A DNA stretch of 64,000 bases, from assembly GCA_023430975.1 (NCBI GenBank), contig JAEYYB010000172.1, forward strand, positions 54,215-118,214. The letters are read 5' to 3'. The notes under the pieces are model-generated. The model saw only the letters and a list, made by a program, of their open reading frames with translations, did not search any database and was not told the DNA's origin. Position 1 is the first letter of the stretch, and each line of letters begins with the position of its first letter. This DNA is from Bacillota bacterium (GTDB taxonomy: Bacteria; Bacillota; Clostridia; Acetivibrionales; DSM-2933). Below, one piece after another: positions 45,464 to 53,503 of this stretch. The translations under genes and the position numbers were made by a program.

Positions 45464-45982
45464 ATGAACAGGGATTTGATTGTATTACCATATAATAGAG
45501 AAAAAGCGGTTGAATATGCTCACAAGTGGGCGTATGGGAGAAATCCGCGATACTTAAATTTTGAAAATCTTGGGGGAGATTGTACGAACTTTGCCTCCCA
45601 GGTAATATATAGCGGAAGCGGGGTTATGAATTATACGCCTGTGTATGGATGGTTTTACATAAGCTCATATGACAGGGCTCCTTCGTGGACAGGGGTAAAT
45701 TACCTATATAACTTTCTTGTCAAGAGAGATGGTGGACCAGGACCTTTTGCCGAGGAGGTGGCCATGAAAGATGCGAGGCCGGGCGATATTGTGCAGCTAT
45801 CATTTTCAGGCGGTGATATCTTTAATCATTCACCTGTAATTGTGCAAATAAAAAATCCTGCATCATACAATAATATACTGGTAGCAGCACATACTGATGA
45901 TCAGGATAATTATCCTTTAACAGGCTATGAGTGGGTTAAAATAAGATTTTTGCATATTGTGGGCGTGAAGCAATACGGATAA
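45464..45982 (+). CDS. Amidase_6-like putative peptidoglycan/peptide amidase
   Basis: 172 aa. Pattern of the putative amidase domain PF12671: YNREKAVEYAHKWAYGRNP, GGDCTNFASQVIYSG with the presumed catalytic Cys, and GGDIFNHSPVIVQ with the presumed His, followed by LVAAHTDD. There is no signal peptide, which fits a cytoplasmic or co-secreted enzyme; in related proteins the domain is often attached to larger spore or cell-wall proteins. Lone gene, convergent with cheW (17-base gap). Confidence 0.8.
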   Translation: MNRDLIVLPYNREKAVEYAHKWAYGRNPRYLNFENLGGDCTNFASQVIYSGSGVMNYTPVYGWFYISSYDRAPSWTGVNYLYNFLVKRDGGPGPFAEEVAMKDARPGDIVQLSFSGGDIFNHSPVIVQIKNPASYNNILVAAHTDDQDNYPLTGYEWVKIRFLHIVGVKQYG

Positions 45983-45999
45983 AAAGTATATATAAAAGA

Positions 46000-46461
46000 T
46001 TATGGAGCATTCAGGCCAATAGGCTGGAGGCTTTCATCAGTAATTTCGCTTGCCAGCTTGAGATCAAGAAGAAGAACTGCTTTTTCATCAATCTTTGCTA
46101 TACCTGTAATATATTTTCGGTTAAGGGACTTGATGGTATCTGGAGGATTTTCGATATCTTTGTCATCAATCCATATAATTTCGTTTACTACATCAATTAT
46201 AAATCCCACTGCGAGATTCTCGGAATTGAGTATGACAATTTTTGTATGTTCATCGCTTTCTTTTGCAGCAAGGTTGAATTTTTTTCTTAAGTTCAAAATG
46301 GTATAGATTTTTCCTCTGAGGTTAATAAGGCCCTGAACAAAGCCTGGAGTATTAGGTATCTTAAATATCTCCATCGGAGCGATTATTTCCTTAACTTGGT
46401 CAATGTTAATGCCGAACATTTCATCATCTACTTTGAAAATTACTATTTGTTGATTAGCCAT
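46000..46461 (-). CDS. cheW: CheW-like chemotaxis coupling protein
   Basis: Adaptor between chemoreceptors and CheA; 153 aa with the whole two-lobed beta-barrel: VIFKVDDEMFGINIDQVKEI, PNTPGFVQGLINLRGKIY, and IIDVVNEIIWIDD. The start has GGAGG on the minus strand. No cheA is in the window, so it may serve the lone chemoreceptor at 14-16 kb or a remote system. Confidence 0.93.
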   Translation of the reverse strand: MANQQIVIFKVDDEMFGINIDQVKEIIAPMEIFKIPNTPGFVQGLINLRGKIYTILNLRKKFNLAAKESDEHTKIVILNSENLAVGFIIDVVNEIIWIDDKDIENPPDTIKSLNRKYITGIAKIDEKAVLLLDLKLASEITDESLQPIGLNAP

Positions 46462-46499
46462 GTCAATACCTCCTGTAAAATGGCTTATTTAGACATGAT

Positions 46500-46622
46500 T
46501 TGAAAATAACATCCGCAATAAATTTCGCTTATTTGTTGACTTAACTCGTCAACATCCAGGATGCATGGCGAGCAGTTTAGCGAAGCTAAACGACCAGCCG
46601 CTTAGAAAGCGGAAGTAATTTT
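46500..46622. repeat. family B repeat with a palindromic insert
   Basis: ACATCCGCAATAAATTTCGC...GTTGACTTAACTCGTCAAC...AGCGGAAGT. Compared with the 52.5-kb copy, about 50 bp with AGTTTAGCGAAGCTAAAC is inserted before the right arm. Confidence 0.65.
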
Positions 46623-46720
46623 TCAATCATATTTTAATATATATCGGAAACTAGGTATGAATTATTTATACAAATATAAAAGTGGTTTCGACAATTATAA
46701 ATTTAACATCGCTTTTGTTG

Positions 46721-46753
46721 GAAAAGAAAAAACTCCACATTTTTGTGAAGTTT
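46721..46753 (-). terminator. terminator after argJ
   Basis: AAACTCCACA/TGTGAAGTTT stem followed on the minus strand by a TTTTTTCTTTTCC run. Confidence 0.75.
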
Positions 46754-46790
46754 GATTTCTAAAAATATTTATGAAGTTCATATTCCTTAA

Positions 46791-48005
46791 TTAAGATCTG
46801 TAGCTTCCGTTTATTTTTACGTAATCATAGGAGAAATCACAAGTCCACATTCTATCTGAATACTGTCCTTTTTTTAGGTTTATAGTAATCTTAATTTCTT
46901 TTTCTTTAAGTATTTTTTTTGCTGCAGCTTCATCAAAATCCAATGCACAGCCATTTCTGCATACCATCAAACTGCCTATAGATATATCAACAAGGTTCGG
47001 GTCAAAATCTGCACCTGAATAACCGACTGCTGTTAAAACTCTTCCCCAATTTGCATCTTCTCCAAAAATTGCTGTCTTTACAAGAGGTGATTTGGCAACG
47101 GAGCACACTGCATTATAAGCATCTACTTCAGATGAAGCACCGTTTACAGCTATCTCTACCAATTTGGTCGCACCTTCTCCATCCTTGGCAATCTCTCTAG
47201 CGAGGAATGTGCAAACATATTCCACTCCTTTTTTAAAGGCTTCAAAATCAACACTTTCCTTAACAATACCCGAGTTGTTGGCTTCACCATTGGCAAAAGC
47301 AACAACCATGTCGCAAACGCTGGTATCACCATCAACCGATACCCTGTTGAAGGTCTTTTTCACTACTTCCTTTAAAGCTTTATCGAGAAGACCGCGAGAT
47401 ATATTTGCATCAGTGGTAATGACTCCTATCATTGTAGCCATATTGGGATGAATCATTCCCGATCCCTTTGCCATTCCGCCTATTATGACCTTTGCATCCT
47501 GTATTTCAACTTCAACAGCTATTTCTTTTGGCCTTAAGTCTGTAGTCATAATCGCTTCTTCGGCATCATGACCGCCATTTTCTGAAAGCCTTTGTGCTGC
47601 TAAACGAATTCCTGAACGAACCGACGGCATATTTAGAGGAACACCTATTACACCGGTCGAACCTATCAGAATTTCCTCAGGCTCGCACTGCAGAAGGTTT
47701 GCGGTAAGCTGTGCCATTTCAACAGCATCCTTGTATCCTTGTTCGCCAATACACGCATTGGCATTGCCGCTATTTATGACAAGGGCTCTGGAGTAACCAC
47801 TTTTTATATGTTCCATAGTGACCTGGAGAGAATGTCCTTTTACCTTATTTGTTGTAAAAACACCTGCAGCAACTGCAGTATCTATTGAGGAAATAATTGC
47901 GATGTCTTTTTTGCCGTTTTTCTTTATTCCACAAGCTTCTCCGGCAGCTAAAAATCCTTTGGGGGAAGTAATCCCACCTTCAAAAATAGTATTCAATATG
48001 TTCAC
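46791..48005 (-). CDS. argJ: bifunctional ornithine acetyltransferase / N-acetylglutamate synthase
   Basis: Recycles the acetyl group of the arginine pathway from N-acetylornithine to glutamate. The 404-aa precursor has the autocleavage site in PNMATMIGV (cut between Ala and Thr, Thr becoming the nucleophile), the upstream KGSGMI segment, and the N-terminal GFLAAGEACGIK. The C-terminal VKINGSYRS ends like other ArgJ proteins. It is monocistronic here, with no other arg genes nearby, and is preceded by a ~160-base gap with a terminator from the HTH-like gene. Confidence 0.95.
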   Translation of the reverse strand: MNILNTIFEGGITSPKGFLAAGEACGIKKNGKKDIAIISSIDTAVAAGVFTTNKVKGHSLQVTMEHIKSGYSRALVINSGNANACIGEQGYKDAVEMAQLTANLLQCEPEEILIGSTGVIGVPLNMPSVRSGIRLAAQRLSENGGHDAEEAIMTTDLRPKEIAVEVEIQDAKVIIGGMAKGSGMIHPNMATMIGVITTDANISRGLLDKALKEVVKKTFNRVSVDGDTSVCDMVVAFANGEANNSGIVKESVDFEAFKKGVEYVCTFLAREIAKDGEGATKLVEIAVNGASSEVDAYNAVCSVAKSPLVKTAIFGEDANWGRVLTAVGYSGADFDPNLVDISIGSLMVCRNGCALDFDEAAAKKILKEKEIKITINLKKGQYSDRMWTCDFSYDYVKINGSYRS

Positions 48006-48110
48006 CTCAAGTTATATTTGTTTTGAATATTTAAATTATACAGTATGTGCTATTTTTATTCAATAAAATTAGGGTTGTTTTTTACGTTTAACCCTTAAAT
48101 TGGGGAAAAC

Positions 48111-48153
48111 AAAAAAGATGATATCCTCTATTGAATGTATAAGAGGATATCAC
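48111..48153 (-). terminator. terminator of the HTH-like gene
   Basis: TGATATCCTCT/AGAGGATATCA stem, with a minus-strand T run (AAAAAAG on plus at 48111). Confidence 0.8.
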
Positions 48154-48172
48154 CATTAATGGCTGCGATAAC

Positions 48173-48832
48173 TCAGTTCAAAGGGGTATAAGAGTCTAAG
48201 CTGTCACTTGCCATTTCACTAAGGAGTCTTTTTATGATCGATGTAAGTATGTAATTATCTTCAATTAATCTATCAATGTCAATTTCTGTTTTTGGAATTA
48301 TTTCCCGGGAAAAAATGTTGTCATATGACATAGTATTATGACTGGATTGTTGGTACGTATGGCTATATGCAGTTTTAGTCGGAACGGAGCTGCTATTTTC
48401 TTTTAACACACCACTTTTGATGATCTTTGATTTATCTTTATTTAAAGAATACATGTCGTTATTTTTTACTTGCTCAAGCCATATCAAGCTTATAATATAT
48501 TCTGGATAATTATCACCCGTCAAAGCCGGTAAATTACTGTCATATTTCAAATAACCAGTTTGTATCAAATGACTGATGGAATCTACTATTTCCTTGACTT
48601 TAGCTGCTTTTCTTATTGATTTTACTGATTCATCATTTTCCTTTATAAAAAGGCTTTCTTTTATTACTTTTTCGATCAGAAGAGCTATGTCATCATCGAA
48701 CAGCCTGTATCTCATCTTGTAGTTTTTAAGCTTCAGGCTGAATGTTGAATTATTTACTCCTATTACTTTTGCAGCAAAGGATTTTTTTATGTTCAATGTA
48801 TCTAATACTGTTGTAAGAATCTGCCTGTCCAT
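48173..48832 (-). CDS. HTH-like protein of the kinase/FHA island
   Basis: 219 aa. Residues ~1-65 look like an XRE-type or phage-repressor-like helix-turn-helix (LDTLNIKKSFAAKVIGVNNS, then TFSLKLKNYKMR, then helix DDDIALLIEKVIKE). The rest is unfamiliar: two helical segments and a Ser/Thr-rich stretch near residues 145-170 that could be phosphorylated. There is no transmembrane segment. A perfect palindrome, CTTTGACATTTTTGTCAAAG, lies about 30 bases upstream and could be its operator. GGAGG precedes the ATG on the minus strand. DNA binding is my inference. Confidence 0.7.
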   Translation of the reverse strand: MDRQILTTVLDTLNIKKSFAAKVIGVNNSTFSLKLKNYKMRYRLFDDDIALLIEKVIKESLFIKENDESVKSIRKAAKVKEIVDSISHLIQTGYLKYDSNLPALTGDNYPEYIISLIWLEQVKNNDMYSLNKDKSKIIKSGVLKENSSSVPTKTAYSHTYQQSSHNTMSYDNIFSREIIPKTEIDIDRLIEDNYILTSIIKRLLSEMASDSLDSYTPLN

Positions 48833-48863
48833 AAGTAAACCTCCTTTATATCCCCTATATGAA

Positions 48864-48883
48864 CTTTGACATTTTTGTCAAAG
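48864..48883. promoter_or_regulatory. perfect palindrome, operator candidate
   Basis: CTTTGACA-TTTT-TGTCAAAG, 8-bp perfect arms, in the leader of the HTH-like gene. Confidence 0.55.
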
Positions 48884-49011
48884 TAAAATAAAATATTTGT
48901 ATAAATTTGTTGGTTGCTCAACTAAAGGAAAAGAATTATCACTTTTCATTTTATAACAATAAAGTACTACTTTTTTTGAAGAGATAAAATAGGAAATTAA
49001 GTACGAGGAAA

Positions 49012-49047
49012 TTACCGAGGTTTTTACCGAAGTTTTTACCGAAGTTG
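49012..49047. promoter_or_regulatory. three 12-bp direct repeats (iterons)
   Basis: TTACCGAGGTTT, TTACCGAAGTTT and TTACCGAAGTTG at exact 12-bp spacing, in the divergent promoter region between the HTH-like gene and the FHA gene. Looks like a repeated protein-binding site. Confidence 0.6.
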
Positions 49048-49099
49048 TTATGTTGAAAAATCTCAATCGACTTTATAGTATGACTAATGGGTGGTTAAT

Positions 49100-49831
49100 A
49101 TGAATGTTTTTGGAAAAGTTTTAGCGGATATGATAGAGGCATTGTTTTATAGCGGGGTTGAATTTACAAGAAAACTTATGATAAGTCAGGATACTCTGGA
49201 TAATTGGAAAAAAGGAAAGTACATGCCTAGTGACGGTTTCAGTTCTAAAAGATGCACCATCAGCGATGTTATGAAACATATAAATGATAGATATTTCAAG
49301 CTTCTAGAGAATGGGACGGTAAAATCGGATGTTATACTTGACATTATGATTAAATCCGGTTTGCCTCAGCAGGCTAAGGATAAGCTTTATGAATATGTTG
49401 ATAGTGGTGATTTTCCAGGCAGAATCCTTAAAGCTTCCTATGAATACGAAAAGATCAAGAGTGAGGATGATTTTACAGTTACAATGGAATTTGATTCTAC
49501 CATATACCCTTACCTTGAAAGGAAAATAATCGACAGCAAAGATACAAATGTAAAGGATTATGTGGAAAAAATATTAATTGATAAGAAGAGTTTTATAATA
49601 GGCAGAAAAAATAAGGGTGCTGATTATGTGTGCAGAAATAATTTTGTAAGTAAAAGCCATGCAGAGATAATATCCAGGGAAGGGAGGTATTTCCTGAAGG
49701 ATCTCGGATCTACCAACGGTACTTTTGTAAATGGCATGAGGGTTGAAAAACTTTTGAATATTGAAATAAACAATAATGATAGAATAAAGTTTGCTGACTG
49801 GGAGTATTTGTTTGTAATTCCAGAGCCTTAA
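49100..49831 (+). CDS. FHA-domain protein with an HTH-like N-terminus
   Basis: 243 aa from ATG 49100 (GGGTGG upstream; GTG 49091 is an alternative). The N-terminal ~50 residues read as a HTH-like helix pair, FTRKLMISQDTLDNWKKGKY. A middle helical region follows, and residues ~155-243 form a forkhead-associated domain with the canonical phosphothreonine-binding residues: FIIGRKNKGAD, VSKSHAEII and DLGSTNGTFVNG. The FHA fold binds pThr peptides, so it likely recognises a target of the kinase encoded just downstream on the other strand. The 3' ends of the two genes are 9 bases apart. If the N-terminus does bind DNA, this would be a phosphothreonine-reading regulator. Confidence 0.82.
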   Translation: MNVFGKVLADMIEALFYSGVEFTRKLMISQDTLDNWKKGKYMPSDGFSSKRCTISDVMKHINDRYFKLLENGTVKSDVILDIMIKSGLPQQAKDKLYEYVDSGDFPGRILKASYEYEKIKSEDDFTVTMEFDSTIYPYLERKIIDSKDTNVKDYVEKILIDKKSFIIGRKNKGADYVCRNNFVSKSHAEIISREGRYFLKDLGSTNGTFVNGMRVEKLLNIEINNNDRIKFADWEYLFVIPEP

Positions 49832-49839
49832 ATATGGGA

Positions 49840-51978
49840 TCACATATTTGATACTTTCCATACCACAAAGCCTTTTTTATCGGTAATAAAAATATTTCCT
49901 TGTTTGTCAACGGCAAAATCACTGGGATCTTTAAATAATGCATAATAGCCTGGGCAACTATCAAATATGGAAATACTTGAGTTATTTTCATAGTAGCCTT
50001 TACCAGGTTGTCCTGCGATGGATTCTACATCTGATATGTCTCCATTACTGTCGAGAGAAATTCTTCTTACAACATTCTTGTCGAGAACATATAGATAATT
50101 GTCCACTGCCTTTATTCTTTTCGGAGCAAAAAATCTGCAGTTTATTCCATCGACAAATTGCTGCTCCTTTTCGCTACCGGCAAACAACATGAAATTCTGT
50201 GAGATTTTGTCCAATTTGTATATGGAATAATTCTCTTTGGAGCTGATGAATAAATTGTCATGTCCATCAAGCGTTATGCTGTCAATAAATCCGGGCAGTT
50301 CTTTAATCGTTTTATGCTCCTTAGTCTTGGTATTTAAATATACCAGAGTTGTAATTTCTTCATCAGAGTTTATGAATTCGTGCTCAAGAAGATAAATATT
50401 ATCATGGCTGTCAAAGGCAAAATCCTCAATGACCTTTAATGTGCCGCTCTTTTTATAAATATAATCGATAATTCCATTCTTATAGCTGCATATGCCGTAG
50501 ATCATTTCCTGCTTTTCATTTTCATAAGGCTCAAATGAAAAATAGAAAGTACCACTTGAAGATACCCTGGCGATTTCTGCATTGGTTTCCAAATCAATGG
50601 TTTTTACAGTGCTTTTATCAATAAGCCTTAGTTTCCTTTGATCGGTAATTAAAAGATCTTTGCCTGGTATTAAAGATATGCTGCATGGATCTGATATAGT
50701 TGCATTTTTCAGATTACCGTCGGGTATATCACCGTTGATATCGGTATGGTTTCCGTTTCCGGCCAAGGAAGAAACCTGATAGTTCCTTAAATATTTCAGG
50801 CTTATATCCACTTGTTTGACTTCATCAGAAGCCTTGTTAACAAGAACTGTCATCTTTAGTTTTTTGTCTTCATAAAAACCTTCCAGCTCGGCAGTACCTT
50901 CTCCGGTGGCATAAACCCGGTCATTCTTTACTACTGCAACATCCTGGTTTGAAGATTTCCATTTGATATCATTACTGCTGACAGGGGATGTTGATCCGTC
51001 TGCATACTTCTTCTTAACTTTAATGGGTCTTTCCTGTTTTTGTGAAAGTGCAAGAACCTCTGGAGAAATATCCAGCACAGCTGATTTTTCCTTTGAAATT
51101 GCCGATATACCTAGATAGACCATTGACAATGACATTATTGACATTAAAATGCTGAGAGATATAAGTATCCTGTTTTTTATCCTTTGTTCAAGACTATTAA
51201 TTTTTAAGAGCTTAATATTGTTTAAGTCTTTTTTAAGCTCATCAATGCTCTGATACCTTTCAGAAAGGTTCTTCTTTATGCATTTTAGAATTATATAATC
51301 CATCTGGGGGGATATTCTTGTATCATATTCCAATAGGCTGGTTTCCTCAAATTTAGGGAGGGCACCCGTCAGCAGATGATGCAGGGTTACTCCCAGACTG
51401 TAAATATCAGTCCTGTTATCGGTAGCACCTTCGGCAGTCAATTGTTCCGGTGCTGCATAGTATGGGGTTCCGGCAATTATTGTATCTCTGGTGTTTTGTC
51501 CCTTATACTCCCTTGCAATTCCGAAGTCAACTATAACGGCCTTATTGTCTGTTGTAATAATTATATTTTGAGGCTTCATATCACGATAAATTATTGGATA
51601 TGGCTTCATGCTGTGCAGGTAGGAAAGGGCATCACAAAGCTGCTTTGCCCATTCAATTACGGTTTCTTCATCAAAACTTTCCGCTTCTTTAAGCAATTTA
51701 TCAAGGGGCATTCCTTCAATATAGCTTTCTACCATGTAAAATCCACTGTCATCTTCAATGACATCAACGATTTTTGGAAGGCTTACATGATTAAGCTTTT
51801 TAAGGATATCTATTTCTGCAAGAAGCTTGATTTTAGTGTGCTTTTTGTAAATACACTTAACTGCCCATAGGTTGCCAAGTTTTATATTTCTACACAAGTA
51901 AACCTTGCCTGTTGCACCCTGACCGAGGAGTTTTTCTATTTTATATTTGCCCTTGAGTATTTCGCCTATATCAATCAT
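49840..51978 (-). CDS. membrane Ser/Thr protein kinase with Big-like and beta-propeller C-terminal region
   Basis: 712 aa. Residues ~10-265 form a complete Hanks-type kinase: glycine loop GQGATGKVYLC, catalytic Lys in WAVKCIY, Glu helix, catalytic YRDMKPQNII, Mg-binding VDFGIAREY and the APEQLTAEG segment. A membrane helix follows (ILISLSILMSIMSLSMVYLG). Outside lies a Big_2-like Ig-type domain (SSNQDVAVVKNDRVYATGEG) and then a ~270-residue NHL/six-bladed-like propeller with repeated DSHDNIYLLE, DGHDNLFISS and DKQGNIFITDKKG motifs, likely the sensor. Unlike PknB it has no PASTA repeats. The small TM protein gene lies just upstream in the same operon. Confidence 0.9.
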   Translation of the reverse strand: MIDIGEILKGKYKIEKLLGQGATGKVYLCRNIKLGNLWAVKCIYKKHTKIKLLAEIDILKKLNHVSLPKIVDVIEDDSGFYMVESYIEGMPLDKLLKEAESFDEETVIEWAKQLCDALSYLHSMKPYPIIYRDMKPQNIIITTDNKAVIVDFGIAREYKGQNTRDTIIAGTPYYAAPEQLTAEGATDNRTDIYSLGVTLHHLLTGALPKFEETSLLEYDTRISPQMDYIILKCIKKNLSERYQSIDELKKDLNNIKLLKINSLEQRIKNRILISLSILMSIMSLSMVYLGISAISKEKSAVLDISPEVLALSQKQERPIKVKKKYADGSTSPVSSNDIKWKSSNQDVAVVKNDRVYATGEGTAELEGFYEDKKLKMTVLVNKASDEVKQVDISLKYLRNYQVSSLAGNGNHTDINGDIPDGNLKNATISDPCSISLIPGKDLLITDQRKLRLIDKSTVKTIDLETNAEIARVSSSGTFYFSFEPYENEKQEMIYGICSYKNGIIDYIYKKSGTLKVIEDFAFDSHDNIYLLEHEFINSDEEITTLVYLNTKTKEHKTIKELPGFIDSITLDGHDNLFISSKENYSIYKLDKISQNFMLFAGSEKEQQFVDGINCRFFAPKRIKAVDNYLYVLDKNVVRRISLDSNGDISDVESIAGQPGKGYYENNSSISIFDSCPGYYALFKDPSDFAVDKQGNIFITDKKGFVVWKVSNM

Positions 51979-51987
51979 TGTAATCTC

Positions 51988-52200
51988 CTATTCGTCTTTT
52001 GAACCGTCAATATCCATAGTAAAATCATCATCTTCGAAGACGGTGCTTTGATCCATTTCAAATGATTCAGGGCCCTTTTTAGGACTTGTGATTTGCTTGT
52101 CAGGACTTGGCTTATTGGCTTTTATGTAGAAGTAAATTAGTACTGCATTTAATATGAGCGTAGCAATACCTATAGATATATAAACATAATGTATGCCCAA
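51988..52200 (-). CDS. small one-TM protein with acidic Thr-containing tail
   Basis: 70 aa. A single N-terminal membrane helix (YISIGIATLILNAVLIYFYI) is followed by a Lys/Pro segment and a very acidic tail with MDQSTVFEDDDFTMDIDGSK. Thr residues between acidic and hydrophobic residues look like FHA-recognition or kinase-substrate sites. It ends 9 bases before the kinase start codon and has its own GGAGG (minus strand, near 52212), so it is first gene of the kinase operon. Its location suggests it is a substrate or adaptor that links kinase and FHA protein; this is inference only. Confidence 0.75.
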   Translation of the reverse strand: MGIHYVYISIGIATLILNAVLIYFYIKANKPSPDKQITSPKKGPESFEMDQSTVFEDDDFTMDIDGSKDE

Positions 52201-52342
52201 AAAAGAACACCTCCATTTTACAAAAACTCAATATATTATGATTTATTTTATCAGTAAGTGTGTGCATTTATCAATATGCATAAATGTTTTATACAAACAT
52301 CCTACAAAACATATACAGAAATTTTTGGTTTATAATAAAATT

Positions 52343-52379
52343 ATATTAAAAGTGATAAATCTATTACATTTTAATATAG
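52343..52379. repeat. family A half copy
   Basis: ATATTAAAAGTGATAAATCT followed by ATTACATTTTAATATAG; truncated centre. A further fragment of an arm (CACTTTTAATTG) lies at 52456-52467. Confidence 0.5.
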
Positions 52380-52504
52380 TTAAAGATAGAGAGCATGGTT
52401 TAAATTATTAAAGGTGCTTGATATTAAAAGTGGAAAGTTAATTAGATTTTTGTCACTTTTAATTGCATAGGGGAGTATTATATATATTTTTGTCATGATC
52501 AAAA

Positions 52505-52577
52505 AATAACTTCCGCTATAAATTTGGCTCATGTGTTGACTTAACTCGTCAACACTCGCTCAAAAGCGGAAGTAAAT
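52505..52577. repeat. family B palindromic repeat
   Basis: Best-preserved copy: ACTTCCGCT/AGCGGAAGT arms with GTTGAC/GTCAAC inside. Confidence 0.8.
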
Positions 52578-52599
52578 TTTTATTCATGCCTTAGTTATT

Positions 52600-52748
52600 T
52601 AACTATTTGGGAAAACCCCCACTAGGGATTAATCCCTTGTTAACGGTTGTGGTAAAAGTTTCTTTAGTAAATTTTTGGGGAGACACTTATAGAGAAAATT
52701 AGAATTATCACAAATTTAGTGCCTTAGTGGGGGTTTGACAAATAGTTA
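52600..52748. mobile_element. 149-bp MITE-like element with ~27-bp terminal inverted repeats
   Basis: The left end TAACTATTTGGGAAAACCCC continuing CACTAGGG and the reverse complement of the right end TAACTATTTGTCAAACCCCC continuing ACTAAGGC match at almost all positions; 12 bp (AAACCCCCACTA/TAGTGGGGGTTT) are perfect. No coding potential inside. No clear target-site duplication was seen. Only one copy occurs in the window. Confidence 0.6.
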
Positions 52749-52812
52749 GCACAAGATATTATCACTTCTTAATATAGCTGGAAAAATATAATCTTGAAGC
52801 AGAAAAAGTGCC

Positions 52813-52841
52813 TTGACAGTCCAGGATGATTGTTATATCAT
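52813..52841 (+). promoter_or_regulatory. sigma-A promoter for the T-box leader
   Basis: TTGACA at 52813-52818, 17-base spacer, TATCAT at 52836-52841; start near 52848. Confidence 0.7.
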
Positions 52842-52859
52842 TATTTAATAGCATAATGA

Positions 52860-53102
52860 TAAAAACAATGATTAAGAGGAGTAGTCGGTATAAGCCCTTA
52901 GAGAGGAAAGGTCAGCGGCTGAAAGCCTTACCGGGATATGATCGATGAAGGTAGCTTATGAGTTTGGTAATCGAAATAGGTTTATATCTTAAGTAGGTTA
53001 TTACGGCAGCGGACCGTTACTTCGCGAAAGAGCCCTTGTTGGGAATTATGGTGGTACCGCGGAAATATGCCTTTCGTCCATTTGATTGGATGAAGGGCTT
53101 TT
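52860..53102 (+). ncRNA. T-box riboswitch leader (valine type)
   Basis: Binds uncharged tRNA and controls the downstream transcription. The lower stem I helix is ATAAGC with GCTTAT; just before the second strand the specifier loop reads GAAGGTAG, giving GUA (valine) as the specifier. The T-box AATTATGGTGGTACCGCGG at 53044-53062 contains the antiterminator bulge, and the terminator is GCCTTTCGTCC...GGATGAAGGGC followed by TTTTATT. Valyl-tRNA synthetase is the second gene downstream, agreeing with the specifier. Confidence 0.93.
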
Positions 53103-53172
53103 ATTATGTGCATCAATATTAAAGCTCACAAGGGGAAGTAATTCTTTAAATATTTTGGTAGGAGATGATTGG

Positions 53173-53418
53173 TTGAATTATATTGATATTGTAGCAATTT
53201 TTTTTATTGCAATGGGAGCTATAACCGCTTTTGGTGCTAAAGCCATTGTAAAGAAGTTTGAACTTAATAATAGAATGACTTGTGATTTTGAAAATGAAAT
53301 GAGCGAGGAAGAACTGCAAGAATACTTTTTTAATAAAGCGGTTGTAAGGTGCAAGATGTTAGGGATGATTATTGCATTACCGGGGTTTATAATGCTTTTG
53401 GCAATTTCAAGAGGATGA
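53173..53418 (+). CDS. small two-TM membrane protein between the T-box and valS
   Basis: 81 aa from TTG 53173, which has AGGAGATG about eight bases upstream; the longer frame starting inside the T-box terminator (53086) is not credible. Two hydrophobic segments (YIDIVAIFFIAMGAITAFGA and MLGMIIALPGFIMLLAI) flank a polar loop with an acidic patch (ENEMSEEELQEYF). Not a family I recognise. Being downstream of the T-box terminator and 85 bases ahead of valS, it should be co-induced when valine is limiting. Confidence 0.7.
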   Translation: MNYIDIVAIFFIAMGAITAFGAKAIVKKFELNNRMTCDFENEMSEEELQEYFFNKAVVRCKMLGMIIALPGFIMLLAISRG

Positions 53419-53503
53419 CAAACACCATTAAATCAATCCTGAAACAAAAAAAGATAAGAAAAGTTAAATAAGATTCAATAATAAGAGAGGCAGGTCGAAT
53501 ATT

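Noticed and set aside
49012..49047. Minimal CRISPR or coding repeat
   Set aside because: Units are only 12 bp with no spacers; the minus-strand frame through them (SVKTSVKTSV) has no ribosome binding site.
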